From contig CAZOBJ010000004.1 of assembly GCA_964577825.1 (NCBI GenBank), positions 1 to 64,000 on the forward strand: a DNA stretch of 64,000 nt, read 5' to 3'. The DNA comes from CAZOBJ01 sp964577825. Lineage in GTDB: Bacteria > Planctomycetota > SZUA-567 > JAFGNG01. Of this stretch, positions 51,258 through 59,327 are shown piece by piece. The notes under the pieces are model-generated. The model made no database searches. It was not told the origin of the DNA and saw nothing but the letters and a program-made list of their open reading frames with translations. Made by a program: the position numbers and the translations under genes. The first letter of the stretch is position 1. Each line of letters opens with the position of its first letter.

Positions 51258-52740
51258 ACCCGTTTTCGGTGCTCTGCGGCCGCTCACGAGCCCCTTCCTG
51301 GCCCTGGCGGTCACGCTGCTGCTGCCCGTGTTGCGGCGGATGCCCACCCGCAGGGCCCTCGTGCTGGGCCTCGTGGCGATGGGCGCCATGTTTGCGGGCT
51401 ATCATGCTCTCGTCGCCTATCCGCGCGCGTCGCGGTGGCTGGCCGCCTCGGAGAGCCCGTTCGCGGCGGCGTATCTGGTGATCATCCTGCCCGCGCTCCT
51501 CCTCCCTCGACGCGGCTGGTACCGTCTGCATCTGATCGTCCCCGCGGCCTGCGTCGCGTTTCTGGCGGTCGGGGTCTACGACGGGTACCGGTCCGTGCCC
51601 GCGGGAGAAGAGGGGTTCTACTGGCTTCTGGTTCGGCCCGTGTGGGTGGCCGTGGGGGTCGCCAGCGCCCTGGTGCTCGTGCGCGGGTTGTTCTCGTTGC
51701 CTACATTTCGCAAGGTGGTGCGGATCAGCTGCGCCCTCGTCTTGCTGTACGGCGGGTTCGCTCTGCGCGCGGACTACCAGGATTACCAGGCCATGCGCGA
51801 GCGCCGCGCGGAGGCGAGCGACGACGTCATGACCATCAGCGAGACGTCGCCGGTCATGCGCACGGATCGGCGGCTGTCGTTTCTTCTGTCCGCGCCGTGC
51901 CGGTTTTCCGCGGACGGGGGCTATGTGCAGGGCTGCAACATGGAGCTCTTGCAGCGGCTCATGCAGATCGACGGCACGAAGCTCGCCGAGCGCGACCCCG
52001 GCGCGCTGGCCGCTCTGGAGATGGGCCTGGGCGCGGGGGCCTTTCTGGTCATCTTCGCGTTCATCACCGCGCGATGGACATGCGGGTGGCTGTGTCCCCT
52101 GAGCGCGCTCGGAGACCTGTTCGATCGAGGCCGGCGCCTCGTGGGCGCGCCGCACCTCAAGCCCGCGCAGCCGGTCAAGCTCGCGTACCTGTTCAGCGGC
52201 GCCGGGCTGGCCGCGATCGGCCTGGCCATGGCCCGGGCGGTGCCGCACCTGGACGCCGAGGGCAAGTTCGCCGGGTGCAAGATCCCCCTGTACCCCTTCT
52301 GCAAGATCTGCCCCGGCAACCAGGTCTGTCCCGTGGCCGCGGGCGGGCCCGGGGAATGGCCGGGGCTTCCCGGCTGGGAGTGGGCGCTCGGGTACTTCCG
52401 CGTGGGCGTGGCGGTGGTGCTGGGGGTTTTCCTGGTCAGCTTCATGGTGGGGCGGCGGCTGTGGTGCCGGCTGTGCCCCATGGGCATGCTGGCGGGCCTT
52501 TTCAGCCGCGGCGGGGCCACCCGGCTGCGCAAGGACGCGACCAAGTGCAACCAGTGCGGCGCGTGCGCGGAGGTGTGCCCCATGGACATCGACCGGGTGC
52601 GCGCGGAGATGTCCGACGCGGACGTGAGCAGCTACGACTGCGTCCTGTGCCTGCAGTGCGTGGCCTCCTGCCCGCGCGACGAGTGCCTGTCCGTGGAGCA
52701 CGGCGGCGCCAGGATTGCGAGCTCGCGCTACGCGCCCTGA
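51241..52740 (+). CDS. membrane polyferredoxin, NapH/CcoG-like (system gene 3)
   Basis: A 499-residue membrane protein. About six hydrophobic helices lie in the first 200 residues, then iron-sulfur motifs: WTCGWLCPLSALGDL, CKIPLYPFCKICPGNQVCPV, WCRLCPMGMLAGLF, and two 4Fe-4S ferredoxin sites CNQCGACAEVCP and CVLCLQCVASCP at the C-terminus. NapH, NosR and CcoG use the same CGWxCP and ferredoxin layout to pass electrons across or along the membrane. GTG at 51241 overlaps the previous gene. The extra cysteines at CKIPLYPFC are not usual for NapH. It probably feeds electrons from quinol or a similar donor. Confidence 0.85.
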   Translation: MTELLEPVFGALRPLTSPFLALAVTLLLPVLRRMPTRRALVLGLVAMGAMFAGYHALVAYPRASRWLAASESPFAAAYLVIILPALLLPRRGWYRLHLIVPAACVAFLAVGVYDGYRSVPAGEEGFYWLLVRPVWVAVGVASALVLVRGLFSLPTFRKVVRISCALVLLYGGFALRADYQDYQAMRERRAEASDDVMTISETSPVMRTDRRLSFLLSAPCRFSADGGYVQGCNMELLQRLMQIDGTKLAERDPGALAALEMGLGAGAFLVIFAFITARWTCGWLCPLSALGDLFDRGRRLVGAPHLKPAQPVKLAYLFSGAGLAAIGLAMARAVPHLDAEGKFAGCKIPLYPFCKICPGNQVCPVAAGGPGEWPGLPGWEWALGYFRVGVAVVLGVFLVSFMVGRRLWCRLCPMGMLAGLFSRGGATRLRKDATKCNQCGACAEVCPMDIDRVRAEMSDADVSSYDCVLCLQCVASCPRDECLSVEHGGARIASSRYAP

Positions 52741-52753
52741 GGGAGGCCGGCAG

Positions 52754-54004
52754 ATGGCCGATCAATTCGACCCCCGGTATCGTCTTGCGCCGCGCCAGAC
52801 CGAGGACCCCGGCGCGCGGCGTCGCGCGCGCATGCTCCTGGAGCAACAGCGCGACCGCCTGCGCGAGATCCCCCGGCGGCCCGAGAACATCGGCCGGTTC
52901 GAGGCCTGGGCCGAGGGCCGCGACCTGCCCGATGACCGGCCGCGGATCGGAACGCTCTGCACGCTGATACCCTTTGAACTCGTGTACGCGCTGGGAGGGC
53001 TGCCCGTGCGCCTGGGCTGCGGCAACGCGGCGCTCGTGCAGCGCGGCGAGGAGGTGCTCACCGGCGACGTGTGTCCCCTGGCCAAGGCGAGCTTCGCCTC
53101 TTTCCTGGATCCGCAGGGGCCGGCCGGAGGATGCGCGGCCGTGGTGCTGCCCAGCTCGTGCGACGCGAAGCGCAAGCTGGGCGAGATCCTGGCCGACTTT
53201 TCGCCCACGTTCGTGTTCAACCTCCCTCCGGAGCAGGACGCGCATCGGTACGGCCGATTCGCGGCCGACGAGGTCGCGCGCCTGGCGCAGTTCCTCGCCA
53301 GGGTCCTGGGCCGCCGCTTGACGCGCCGATCCCTGCGCCGGGCCGTGCGCGAGGGTCGCCGCCGGACCGCGCTCGTGCGCGCGCTCCAGGACGCTCGAGC
53401 GCGAGAACCCGGCGCCCTGTCGGTGCGGGACTTCTTCCTGATCCTGCAGGCGCTGCATCAGGGCGCGGATCCGCAGGACTGGGCGCGCGAGGCCTCGCGC
53501 GTACTCGAGTGGGCGCGCGCCTATCGGCCGGAGCGGCCGCGCATGCGTCCCCGGCTGGTGCTCACGGGTGCGCCGCTTCAGTGGCCGAACTTCAAGCTCC
53601 TGCACCTCATCGAGGAAAGCGGCGCGGACGTGGTGGCCGACACCCTTTGCACGGGTGCGCAGAGCCTGTATGATCCGGTGGTGGCCGACGAGTGGAGCCG
53701 GGGCGCGCAGTACCGGTCTCTGGCGCAGCGGTATGTATTCGCGTCCGCATGCCCGTGCTTCATCTCCCAGGCCACGCGCCTGAGCCGCGTGCTGGACCTG
53801 GTGGACGCCACCCGCGCGGACGGGGTGGTGCACCACGGACTGCGGCTGTGCCAGCTATTCGATATTGAAACCTACCGGCTCTCCCAGGTGCTCAAGGAGC
53901 GCAAGATTCCGTTCCTGCACGTGCGCACGGACTACAGCCTGGAGGACGTCGAGCAGTTGCGGGTTCGGTTCGAGGCGTTCCTGGAGCAGGTGGAAGGGGT
54001 CTGA
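52754..54004 (+). CDS. 2-hydroxyacyl-CoA dehydratase / double-cubane cluster protein family, subunit D-like (system gene 4)
   Basis: A 416-residue protein of the BcrC/HgdB family that binds iron-sulfur clusters and is reduced by an ATP-driven partner. Cysteines at usual family places: Cys69 (GTLCTLIPFELVYALGG), Cys107 (GDVCPLAKASF), Cys136 (LPSSCDAKRKLGE), Cys333/Cys335 (ACPCFISQATRL) and Cys366 (HHGLRLCQLFDIETY); further ones are Cys89, Cys127 and Cys299. The C-terminal IPFLHVRTDYSLED is typical. A true dehydratase needs two paralogous subunits, but only one is here. This favours a homodimeric double-cubane cluster protein (YjiM-like), which reduces small molecules. The true substrate is unknown. 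GGGAGGCCGGCAG precedes the ATG. Confidence 0.85.
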   Translation: MADQFDPRYRLAPRQTEDPGARRRARMLLEQQRDRLREIPRRPENIGRFEAWAEGRDLPDDRPRIGTLCTLIPFELVYALGGLPVRLGCGNAALVQRGEEVLTGDVCPLAKASFASFLDPQGPAGGCAAVVLPSSCDAKRKLGEILADFSPTFVFNLPPEQDAHRYGRFAADEVARLAQFLARVLGRRLTRRSLRRAVREGRRRTALVRALQDARAREPGALSVRDFFLILQALHQGADPQDWAREASRVLEWARAYRPERPRMRPRLVLTGAPLQWPNFKLLHLIEESGADVVADTLCTGAQSLYDPVVADEWSRGAQYRSLAQRYVFASACPCFISQATRLSRVLDLVDATRADGVVHHGLRLCQLFDIETYRLSQVLKERKIPFLHVRTDYSLEDVEQLRVRFEAFLEQVEGV

Positions 54005-54018
54005 CCGAGGAGGCGCGC

Positions 54019-54846
54019 ATGATCGCCGTGGGCCTGGACGTGGGATCGACCACCACGAAGGCGGTGGTGCTGGAAGACGAGCGCACAGTGCGCGCGGCGT
54101 ACCTGTGCCCGAGCGGAGACCTGCCCGCGGACACGGCCAGGCGGGTCGTGGACGAGGTGCTGGGCCGCGCAGAGATGACCTCCTCGGACGTGGACGTGGT
54201 GGCGACCACCGGGTACGGCCGCCGCCTGGCCGACATCGGCGACGTGGTCATGACCGAGATCAAGGCCTGCGCGGCCGGGATTCTGTTCGGCCAACCGGAA
54301 GGCGAACCCATCCACACGGTGATCGACGTGGGCGGACAGGACACCAAGGTCATCGCCCTGGGCGACGCCGGACAGATCGAAGACTTCAGCATGAACGACA
54401 AGTGCGCCGCGGGCACCGGGCGGTTTCTGGAGGTCCTCTCGGCCAAGCTGGGCCTCGACTACGAGGCGTTCGTGGAGGCCGCTTGCGGCGCACAGACCAC
54501 CATCCAGATGAACGCGACCTGCGCGGTCTTTGCCGAGAGCGAGGTGGTTGGCCTGCTCGCCCGCGGCGTGGCCAAGGCCGACATCGCCGCAGCTGCGCAC
54601 GACGCCATGGCCAACCGGATCGCGAGCATGGTCCGGCGCGTGGGCGTACGGGGCCGGTACGCGTTCGTGGGCGGCGGGGCGCGCAACCGGGCCATGGTCG
54701 AGGCGTTGGGCGAGCATCTGAACCAGGCCCTGTACGTGCCCGAGGACGCCCAGCTCGTCGTGGCCCTGGGCGCGGCCGTGGGCGGCGCGCGCAAGGCGCG
54801 CGCCCGCCGGCGGGGCCCCGGAGCGACCGAAAAGGAACAGGCATGA
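54019..54846 (+). CDS. ATP-dependent activator of the dehydratase/double-cubane protein (BadFG/HgdC type, system gene 5)
   Basis: A 275-residue ASKHA ATPase. It begins with AVGLDVGSTTTKAVVLED and has VATTGYGRRLADI, VIDVGGQDTKVIAL, and the cluster ligands Cys129 (NDKCAAGTGRFLEVL) and Cys168 (NATCAVFAESEVVGLL). These two cysteines in a homodimer hold one 4Fe-4S cluster, as in HgdC (Cys127 and Cys166). ATP hydrolysis drives transfer of one very low-potential electron to gene 4. It has a basic C-terminal tail beyond the usual end. Its ATGA stop-start overlap with the next gene indicates coupled translation. Confidence 0.93.
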   Translation: MIAVGLDVGSTTTKAVVLEDERTVRAAYLCPSGDLPADTARRVVDEVLGRAEMTSSDVDVVATTGYGRRLADIGDVVMTEIKACAAGILFGQPEGEPIHTVIDVGGQDTKVIALGDAGQIEDFSMNDKCAAGTGRFLEVLSAKLGLDYEAFVEAACGAQTTIQMNATCAVFAESEVVGLLARGVAKADIAAAAHDAMANRIASMVRRVGVRGRYAFVGGGARNRAMVEALGEHLNQALYVPEDAQLVVALGAAVGGARKARARRRGPGATEKEQA

Positions 54847-55808
54847 GCCGCATCTGCCTGGTGCTGTGTGTGCTGCCGGGCCTCGTGGCAGGCTGCGGAT
54901 GCGAGCCCGCGCAAGAGACTGAGCGACTGCGCGTGTTCCACGCCGCGGGCCTGACCCCGCTCCTCGAGGACGTGCACGAGGCGTGCCGCCGGGACGCGGG
55001 CATCGCGCTCGTGGCCGAAGGCAGCGGCAGCCAGGCGGCCTGCCGCAAGCGCACCGAGCTGGGGCGTCCCTGCGACCTGCTCATGCTCGCGGACAATGCG
55101 CTCGTCACCACGCTGCTCCAGGACGTGTGCACCTGGCGCCTGGACTTCGCTCGAGACGAGGTGGTGCTGGCCGTGGGCCTGCGCGCGCCGGAGGTGGCGC
55201 AGGCCGAGGAGGACTGGGCGCAGGTGCTCAGGCGGACCGGACGGCTGGCTCGAGTGGACGAGAACCAGGGCCCCATCGGGTACCGGACCCTGCTCGTGTG
55301 GAAGCTCGAGGCGGCCCGCCGCGGCCGGCCCGAGCTGTACGACACGCTCGTGGACCGGTGCGACAAGGTGGTCGACCACGTCAGCCGGCTGCCGCCCCTG
55401 TTGCGCCGAGGCGAGATCGACTACGCCTTTGTCTATCGGTCGATCTGCATTGCGCATGACCTGCGGTTCATTCCTCTGGACCCGGCGGTCAACCTCGGCG
55501 ATCCGGACCGCGACTACACGTCCGCCAAGGTGACCTACGCCAGGCTCCAGGCCGGGCCGCAGAAGGAGGTCGAGGTCCGCGGCCGGCCCATCGTGTGGAC
55601 CCTGACGGTCCCCGATCGAGAGGCGGACGCCGCGCTGGCCGCGCGGTTCGTGCGTTACCTGCTTCGCGAGCATGCCGGGGCGCTGGACCGCCACGGGTTC
55701 CACCCGCTGTCCCCGCCCAGGTTCTACGGCCCGGAGCAGGACTTCGCCGCGTACGAGGCGGTGGCCGAGCATCGCGGGCCGCTTCGCGCGCCGGGGCAGG
55801 ACCCATGA
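54843..55808 (+). CDS. wtpA: molybdate/tungstate-type substrate-binding lipoprotein (WtpA-like, system gene 6)
   Basis: A 321-residue lipoprotein: the signal peptide ends in the lipobox LVAGC (Cys18). The binding-protein fold shows the WtpA pattern: GIALVAEGSGSQAACRKRTE, ELGRPCDLLMLADNALV, DEVVLAVGLRAP, NQGPIGYRTLLVWKLEAARR, LRRGEIDYAFVYRSICIAH, and GRPIVWTLTVP. The family captures tungstate, molybdate or other oxyanions. The gene overlaps its neighbours on both sides (ATGA). Whether the ligand here is a metal oxyanion needs testing, as the binding residues around GxGSxxAxRKxTE are only partly conserved. Confidence 0.85.
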   Translation: MSRICLVLCVLPGLVAGCGCEPAQETERLRVFHAAGLTPLLEDVHEACRRDAGIALVAEGSGSQAACRKRTELGRPCDLLMLADNALVTTLLQDVCTWRLDFARDEVVLAVGLRAPEVAQAEEDWAQVLRRTGRLARVDENQGPIGYRTLLVWKLEAARRGRPELYDTLVDRCDKVVDHVSRLPPLLRRGEIDYAFVYRSICIAHDLRFIPLDPAVNLGDPDRDYTSAKVTYARLQAGPQKEVEVRGRPIVWTLTVPDREADAALAARFVRYLLREHAGALDRHGFHPLSPPRFYGPEQDFAAYEAVAEHRGPLRAPGQDP

Positions 55809-57193
55809 GCGCGCCTCAGCGCGCCACCTGGCCGCCCAAGGCCGTGGTCGGCGGACTCTTGGCCCTGCACGTATTCGGCGTGGCCGTGGCATCCGTCCGA
55901 GGTGCGATCTCTCCGATCGAACTCTTCCAGCTCCTGTTGCTTGCGAGCAACGTCCTCATCGGGGTATTGATCCTGCGCCGCAGAGTGGACCTGTTGCTCG
56001 GCGGCGGGGCGCTGTTTCTCATCGCCGCGCACGCGATGTTCGGGCATCGTCTCGCGCCGGACAGCCTGACCAGCGGCGCCATCCTCATGGGCAGCCTGCT
56101 CGTGCTCTACGTAGGCGTGAAGGTCAATGTGCACCTGCCCGCGCGGTACTGGTTCGCGTTCGTGGCCAGCTACTTCGCGCTGTACGGCCTCTTCGTGGTC
56201 GTGCTGGAGAACGCGGAACCCCTGTTTCTCTTGTTCCTGATGGGCCTGGCTGCGTGCGCGCGCAGCCTGCGGCTCTTGGCGTACTTCTGGGTGCTGACGT
56301 TGAGCTTCACCTTCTGCCAGCCGTATGCGTGGGAGGCGCTCTTCATCGGGTTCTTCGTGCTCACGGCGCTCTTCACCGCGCGGGGCGCTGGGGGCGCGCG
56401 CACGGCCGTTGTGTTCCTGGGCGTGGGGCTGGTTCTTCTCTTCTTCGTGCTGTTCCCGGTCGTGGTGGTGGTGCTCGGTGAGGATCTGCACAGCCTGGAG
56501 CTCGTGCTGCGCGACGCGCGGGTGCGCTCGGCGATCTGGACCACGGTGAAGACGGCCACGCTGTCCACGGCGCTGCTCGTGGCCTTCGGGGTGCCGCTCG
56601 CCTATGCGGTCAGCCGACTGCGCTTCCGGGGGCGCACGCTGTTGCTGTCTTTCATTGACGTGCCCATTGTGATCCCGCAGACCGCGGCGGGCATTGCGCT
56701 CGTGACCGTGTTCGGCCGGCAGCAGTTCCTGGGGCAACTGATCGAGCGCGGCCTGGGCATCCGGTTCGACGGCACGCTGTGGGGCATCTGCCTGGCGCAG
56801 GTGTTCGTGGCCCTGCCGTTCTTGGCCAAGAGCGCGATCGCGGCCTTCGACGCCGTGCCCCTTACCCTGGAGCACGCCGCGCGCGGCCTGGGCGCGGGCG
56901 GTTGGGGCGCGTTCGCGCGGGTATCGCTGCCGTTGGCCTCGCGGGGCATCTTCCTGGGCGCGGTGCTCGCGTGGGCGCGGGCGGCCGGAGAGTTCGGCGC
57001 GGTGCTGTTTCTGGCTCCGTCTCCGAAGACCGCGCCCGTGGCCGCGTACGACCGGTTCAACAGCGTGGGCGTGGTGGAGTCCGGGCCCCTGGTGGCGGTG
57101 CTGTTGCTCTTTTCCCTGGCTATGTTCTTCCTGTTGCAGTTCTCCGCGCGCGCCCTGCCCACGGTGCATGGAGCCCGGGGGGCCGCGGCATGA
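55805..57193 (+). CDS. wtpB: ABC transporter permease, WtpB-like with a long N-terminal membrane extension (system gene 7)
   Basis: A 462-residue permease. The C-terminal ~250 residues are a standard ModB/WtpB unit, with IWTTVKTATLSTALLVAFGV, the ATPase-contact loop EHAARGLGAGGWGAFARVSL and WARAAGEFGAVLFLAPS. The first ~215 residues are an extra hydrophobic block with about six helices (VVGGLLALHVFGVAVAS onward, including LTLSFTFCQPYAWEALFIGF), not found in normal WtpB of ~250-270 residues. It may be a second membrane domain with its own function in the system. The ATG start overlaps the previous stop (ATGA). Confidence 0.85.
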   Translation: MSAPQRATWPPKAVVGGLLALHVFGVAVASVRGAISPIELFQLLLLASNVLIGVLILRRRVDLLLGGGALFLIAAHAMFGHRLAPDSLTSGAILMGSLLVLYVGVKVNVHLPARYWFAFVASYFALYGLFVVVLENAEPLFLLFLMGLAACARSLRLLAYFWVLTLSFTFCQPYAWEALFIGFFVLTALFTARGAGGARTAVVFLGVGLVLLFFVLFPVVVVVLGEDLHSLELVLRDARVRSAIWTTVKTATLSTALLVAFGVPLAYAVSRLRFRGRTLLLSFIDVPIVIPQTAAGIALVTVFGRQQFLGQLIERGLGIRFDGTLWGICLAQVFVALPFLAKSAIAAFDAVPLTLEHAARGLGAGGWGAFARVSLPLASRGIFLGAVLAWARAAGEFGAVLFLAPSPKTAPVAAYDRFNSVGVVESGPLVAVLLLFSLAMFFLLQFSARALPTVHGARGAAA

Positions 57194-58266
57194 GCGAGGT
57201 GCTGCGCACCGACCGGCTGACCGTGTCCGTGGGCGAATTCACCCTGGGGCCGATCTCCCTGGCCCTGGAGCGCAGCGACTACCTGGTGCTCCTGGGCCCG
57301 TCGGGCTGCGGCAAGACCACGCTCTTGCGCTCGGTGGCCGGGTTCCTGCCCGTGGGACCGCGCACGATCTTCCTGGAGGGGCGGGACGTCTCGCAAGATC
57401 CGCCGCAGCGACGGCGCATCGGATACGTGGCCCAGCACGCGGACCTGTTTCCGCACCTGACCGTGGCGGAGAACATCGCCTTCGGGCTGCGCTACGCCCC
57501 GGTGCCCCGGGACAAGCGAGCCGCGCACGTGGCGCGCATCGCGCGGCTTATGGGCGTGGACGGGTTTCTCTCGCGCGCCCCGGATACGCTGTCCGGAGGC
57601 GAGGCGCGCCGGGTGGCCCTGGCCCGCAGCTTGGCCGTGCGGCCCCGGGTGCTCCTGTTGGACGAGCCGCTGAGCATGCTCGACCCGAACGCACGCGCCG
57701 GGATGCGCCGAGCCCTGGCCGCGGTGCACGAGGAGCTGGGCACGGCCACGATCCACGTGACCCACGACCGCGAGGAGGCCTGGTCCATGCGCAGCCGGGT
57801 CGCGGTCATGCACGCGGGCCGCATCGAGCAGACCGGGCCCGTGGAGGTCTTGTTCCGCAGGCCCCGGGCCATGTTCGTGGCCCGGTTCCTGGGCGCGGGT
57901 GACGTGGTGCCCGCGCGCTTCGAACAGCAGGCCGGGCAATGGACCGCGCGCGTCGGACGGGCGCGGCTTCCTGTATCCGAGCCGCCGAGAGCGGTCCGAG
58001 GGCACGTGTTCGTGCGGCCGGGTGCGCTGCGATTGGCCGCCGACGATGAGCGCGCCGAGGCCCAGGGAACGGTGCGCGGGCTCGCGGATCGAGGCCGATG
58101 GCGCGAGGTGAGCGTGGAGGTCGAGGGAGAGACGCCGCTGACGGTACATGCGCTAGAGGAGGAGGACCGGCTCCCTCGACCCGGGGAAGCCGTGGGCCTG
58201 CGCGTTCTGGGCCCGGTCCATCCGTTGATCGAGGAATCGCCGAGCCCCGAGGAGGTGCAGGCGTGA
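57190..58266 (+). CDS. wtpC: ABC transporter ATPase, WtpC-like (system gene 8)
   Basis: A 358-residue ATPase. Walker A is GPSGCGKTTLL, Q-loop follows at YVAQHADLFPHLTVAENIAF, the signature is LSGGEARRVALARS, Walker B is VLLLDEPLSMLD, and the H-loop lies in IHVTHDREEAWSM. After residue ~240 a regulatory domain follows, with MOP/TOBE-like sequence (FVRPGALRLAADDERAEAQG). Paired with wtpA and wtpB it forms a complete importer. Coupled to its neighbours by ATGA at the start and GTGA at the end. Confidence 0.93.
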   Translation: MSEVLRTDRLTVSVGEFTLGPISLALERSDYLVLLGPSGCGKTTLLRSVAGFLPVGPRTIFLEGRDVSQDPPQRRRIGYVAQHADLFPHLTVAENIAFGLRYAPVPRDKRAAHVARIARLMGVDGFLSRAPDTLSGGEARRVALARSLAVRPRVLLLDEPLSMLDPNARAGMRRALAAVHEELGTATIHVTHDREEAWSMRSRVAVMHAGRIEQTGPVEVLFRRPRAMFVARFLGAGDVVPARFEQQAGQWTARVGRARLPVSEPPRAVRGHVFVRPGALRLAADDERAEAQGTVRGLADRGRWREVSVEVEGETPLTVHALEEEDRLPRPGEAVGLRVLGPVHPLIEESPSPEEVQA

Positions 58267-59327
58267 TCGAGCGAATCGAGGCGGCGCTGGCCGGGGCCTC
58301 GTCCAACGTCAAGCTCATGGAGAACGCCCTCACCGGTCTCGAGGGCAGCTACGTGGAGCTTTTGACCATCCTGGCCCTGGGGCTGCTCGCCGTCATCCCC
58401 ATCGTCGTGCCGCAACATCGGCGGCAGGTGTACCGGCATCTCAATCAGGTCTTCGGCATCTGCGTGTTCGTGTTCGTGGTGTTCACCTGCCTGGGCGTGT
58501 TCGGCATGATCCGCAATTTCCACCGAGGCCTCAACGAGATCGGGCGCGAGAACGTGATCGCCCTGTACTACTGCTCCGTGCCCGTGACCGTGCTTGTCAC
58601 CAGCATGATCTTCGGCCCCATGTTCTGCGGATGGATCTGCCCCACGGGCGCCTTGCAGGAATTCTCCGGGATGCTCCTGCGCGGGTGGCACCGCGCGCGC
58701 AAGCGGGCGAGATATCCGTTCTCCTGGCTCATGCTGGGCACGACCATGGCGGTCGCGGGCGTGTTCCTGTTGTGGATGAAGCGCCTCGCGGACACGCGCA
58801 CCTTCTTCGTGGAGGACGCCAGCATCTACTGGTCCGAGGTGCTGATCCTCATCCTGTTCCTGCTGGTCTGGCGGATGGGGGCCTGGGACCGGCGGCTGCG
58901 GCGCCTGCGCGTGGTCAGCCTCGCGATCATCCTCATCGCGGCCGTGGCGCAACTGAAGGTCACCTCGCCCGTGCACTTCGGGTTCAGCAAGGTGTACGAC
59001 CCCGCCTCGATCCTGGCCACGGTGATGGTGGTGCTCGCCGCGCTGGTGGTGCCCAACGTGTGGTGCCGGTACCTGTGCCCGTGGCGCGAGGCCATCGCCT
59101 GGGCGGCCCGGCACAGTGTGCGCCACCTGGAGACCGACCCGGACAAATGCACCCGATGCGGGACGTGCAATGACGTGTGCAACGTGGACGCCATCGACCG
59201 CGGCCGGGTAGAGCCCCGCGAGTGCCATATGTGCATGAAGTGCGTGGACGCCTGCCCGACGGAGGCGATCTCCATACACGACCGCTGGCCCCACAAGGAA
59301 CAGTCCGCCGAGAGGGCGGGCTCGTGA
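58263..59327 (+). CDS. second membrane polyferredoxin, NapH/NosR-like (system gene 9)
   Basis: A 354-residue membrane protein with about six helices (VELLTILALGLLAVIPIVVP, LNQVFGICVFVFVVFTCLGV, FSWLMLGTTMAVAGVFLLWM and others). Iron-sulfur motifs are FCGWICPTGALQEF, WCRYLCPWREAIAW, and C-terminal ferredoxin sites CTRCGTCNDVCNVDA and CHMCMKCVDACPTEA. It is related to the NapH/NosR C-terminal unit but lacks an N-terminal FMN-binding domain. It starts at GTG within a GTGA overlap. Together with gene 3 it makes two electron-carrier membrane proteins around one low-potential reductase. Confidence 0.88.
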   Translation: MIERIEAALAGASSNVKLMENALTGLEGSYVELLTILALGLLAVIPIVVPQHRRQVYRHLNQVFGICVFVFVVFTCLGVFGMIRNFHRGLNEIGRENVIALYYCSVPVTVLVTSMIFGPMFCGWICPTGALQEFSGMLLRGWHRARKRARYPFSWLMLGTTMAVAGVFLLWMKRLADTRTFFVEDASIYWSEVLILILFLLVWRMGAWDRRLRRLRVVSLAIILIAAVAQLKVTSPVHFGFSKVYDPASILATVMVVLAALVVPNVWCRYLCPWREAIAWAARHSVRHLETDPDKCTRCGTCNDVCNVDAIDRGRVEPRECHMCMKCVDACPTEAISIHDRWPHKEQSAERAGS

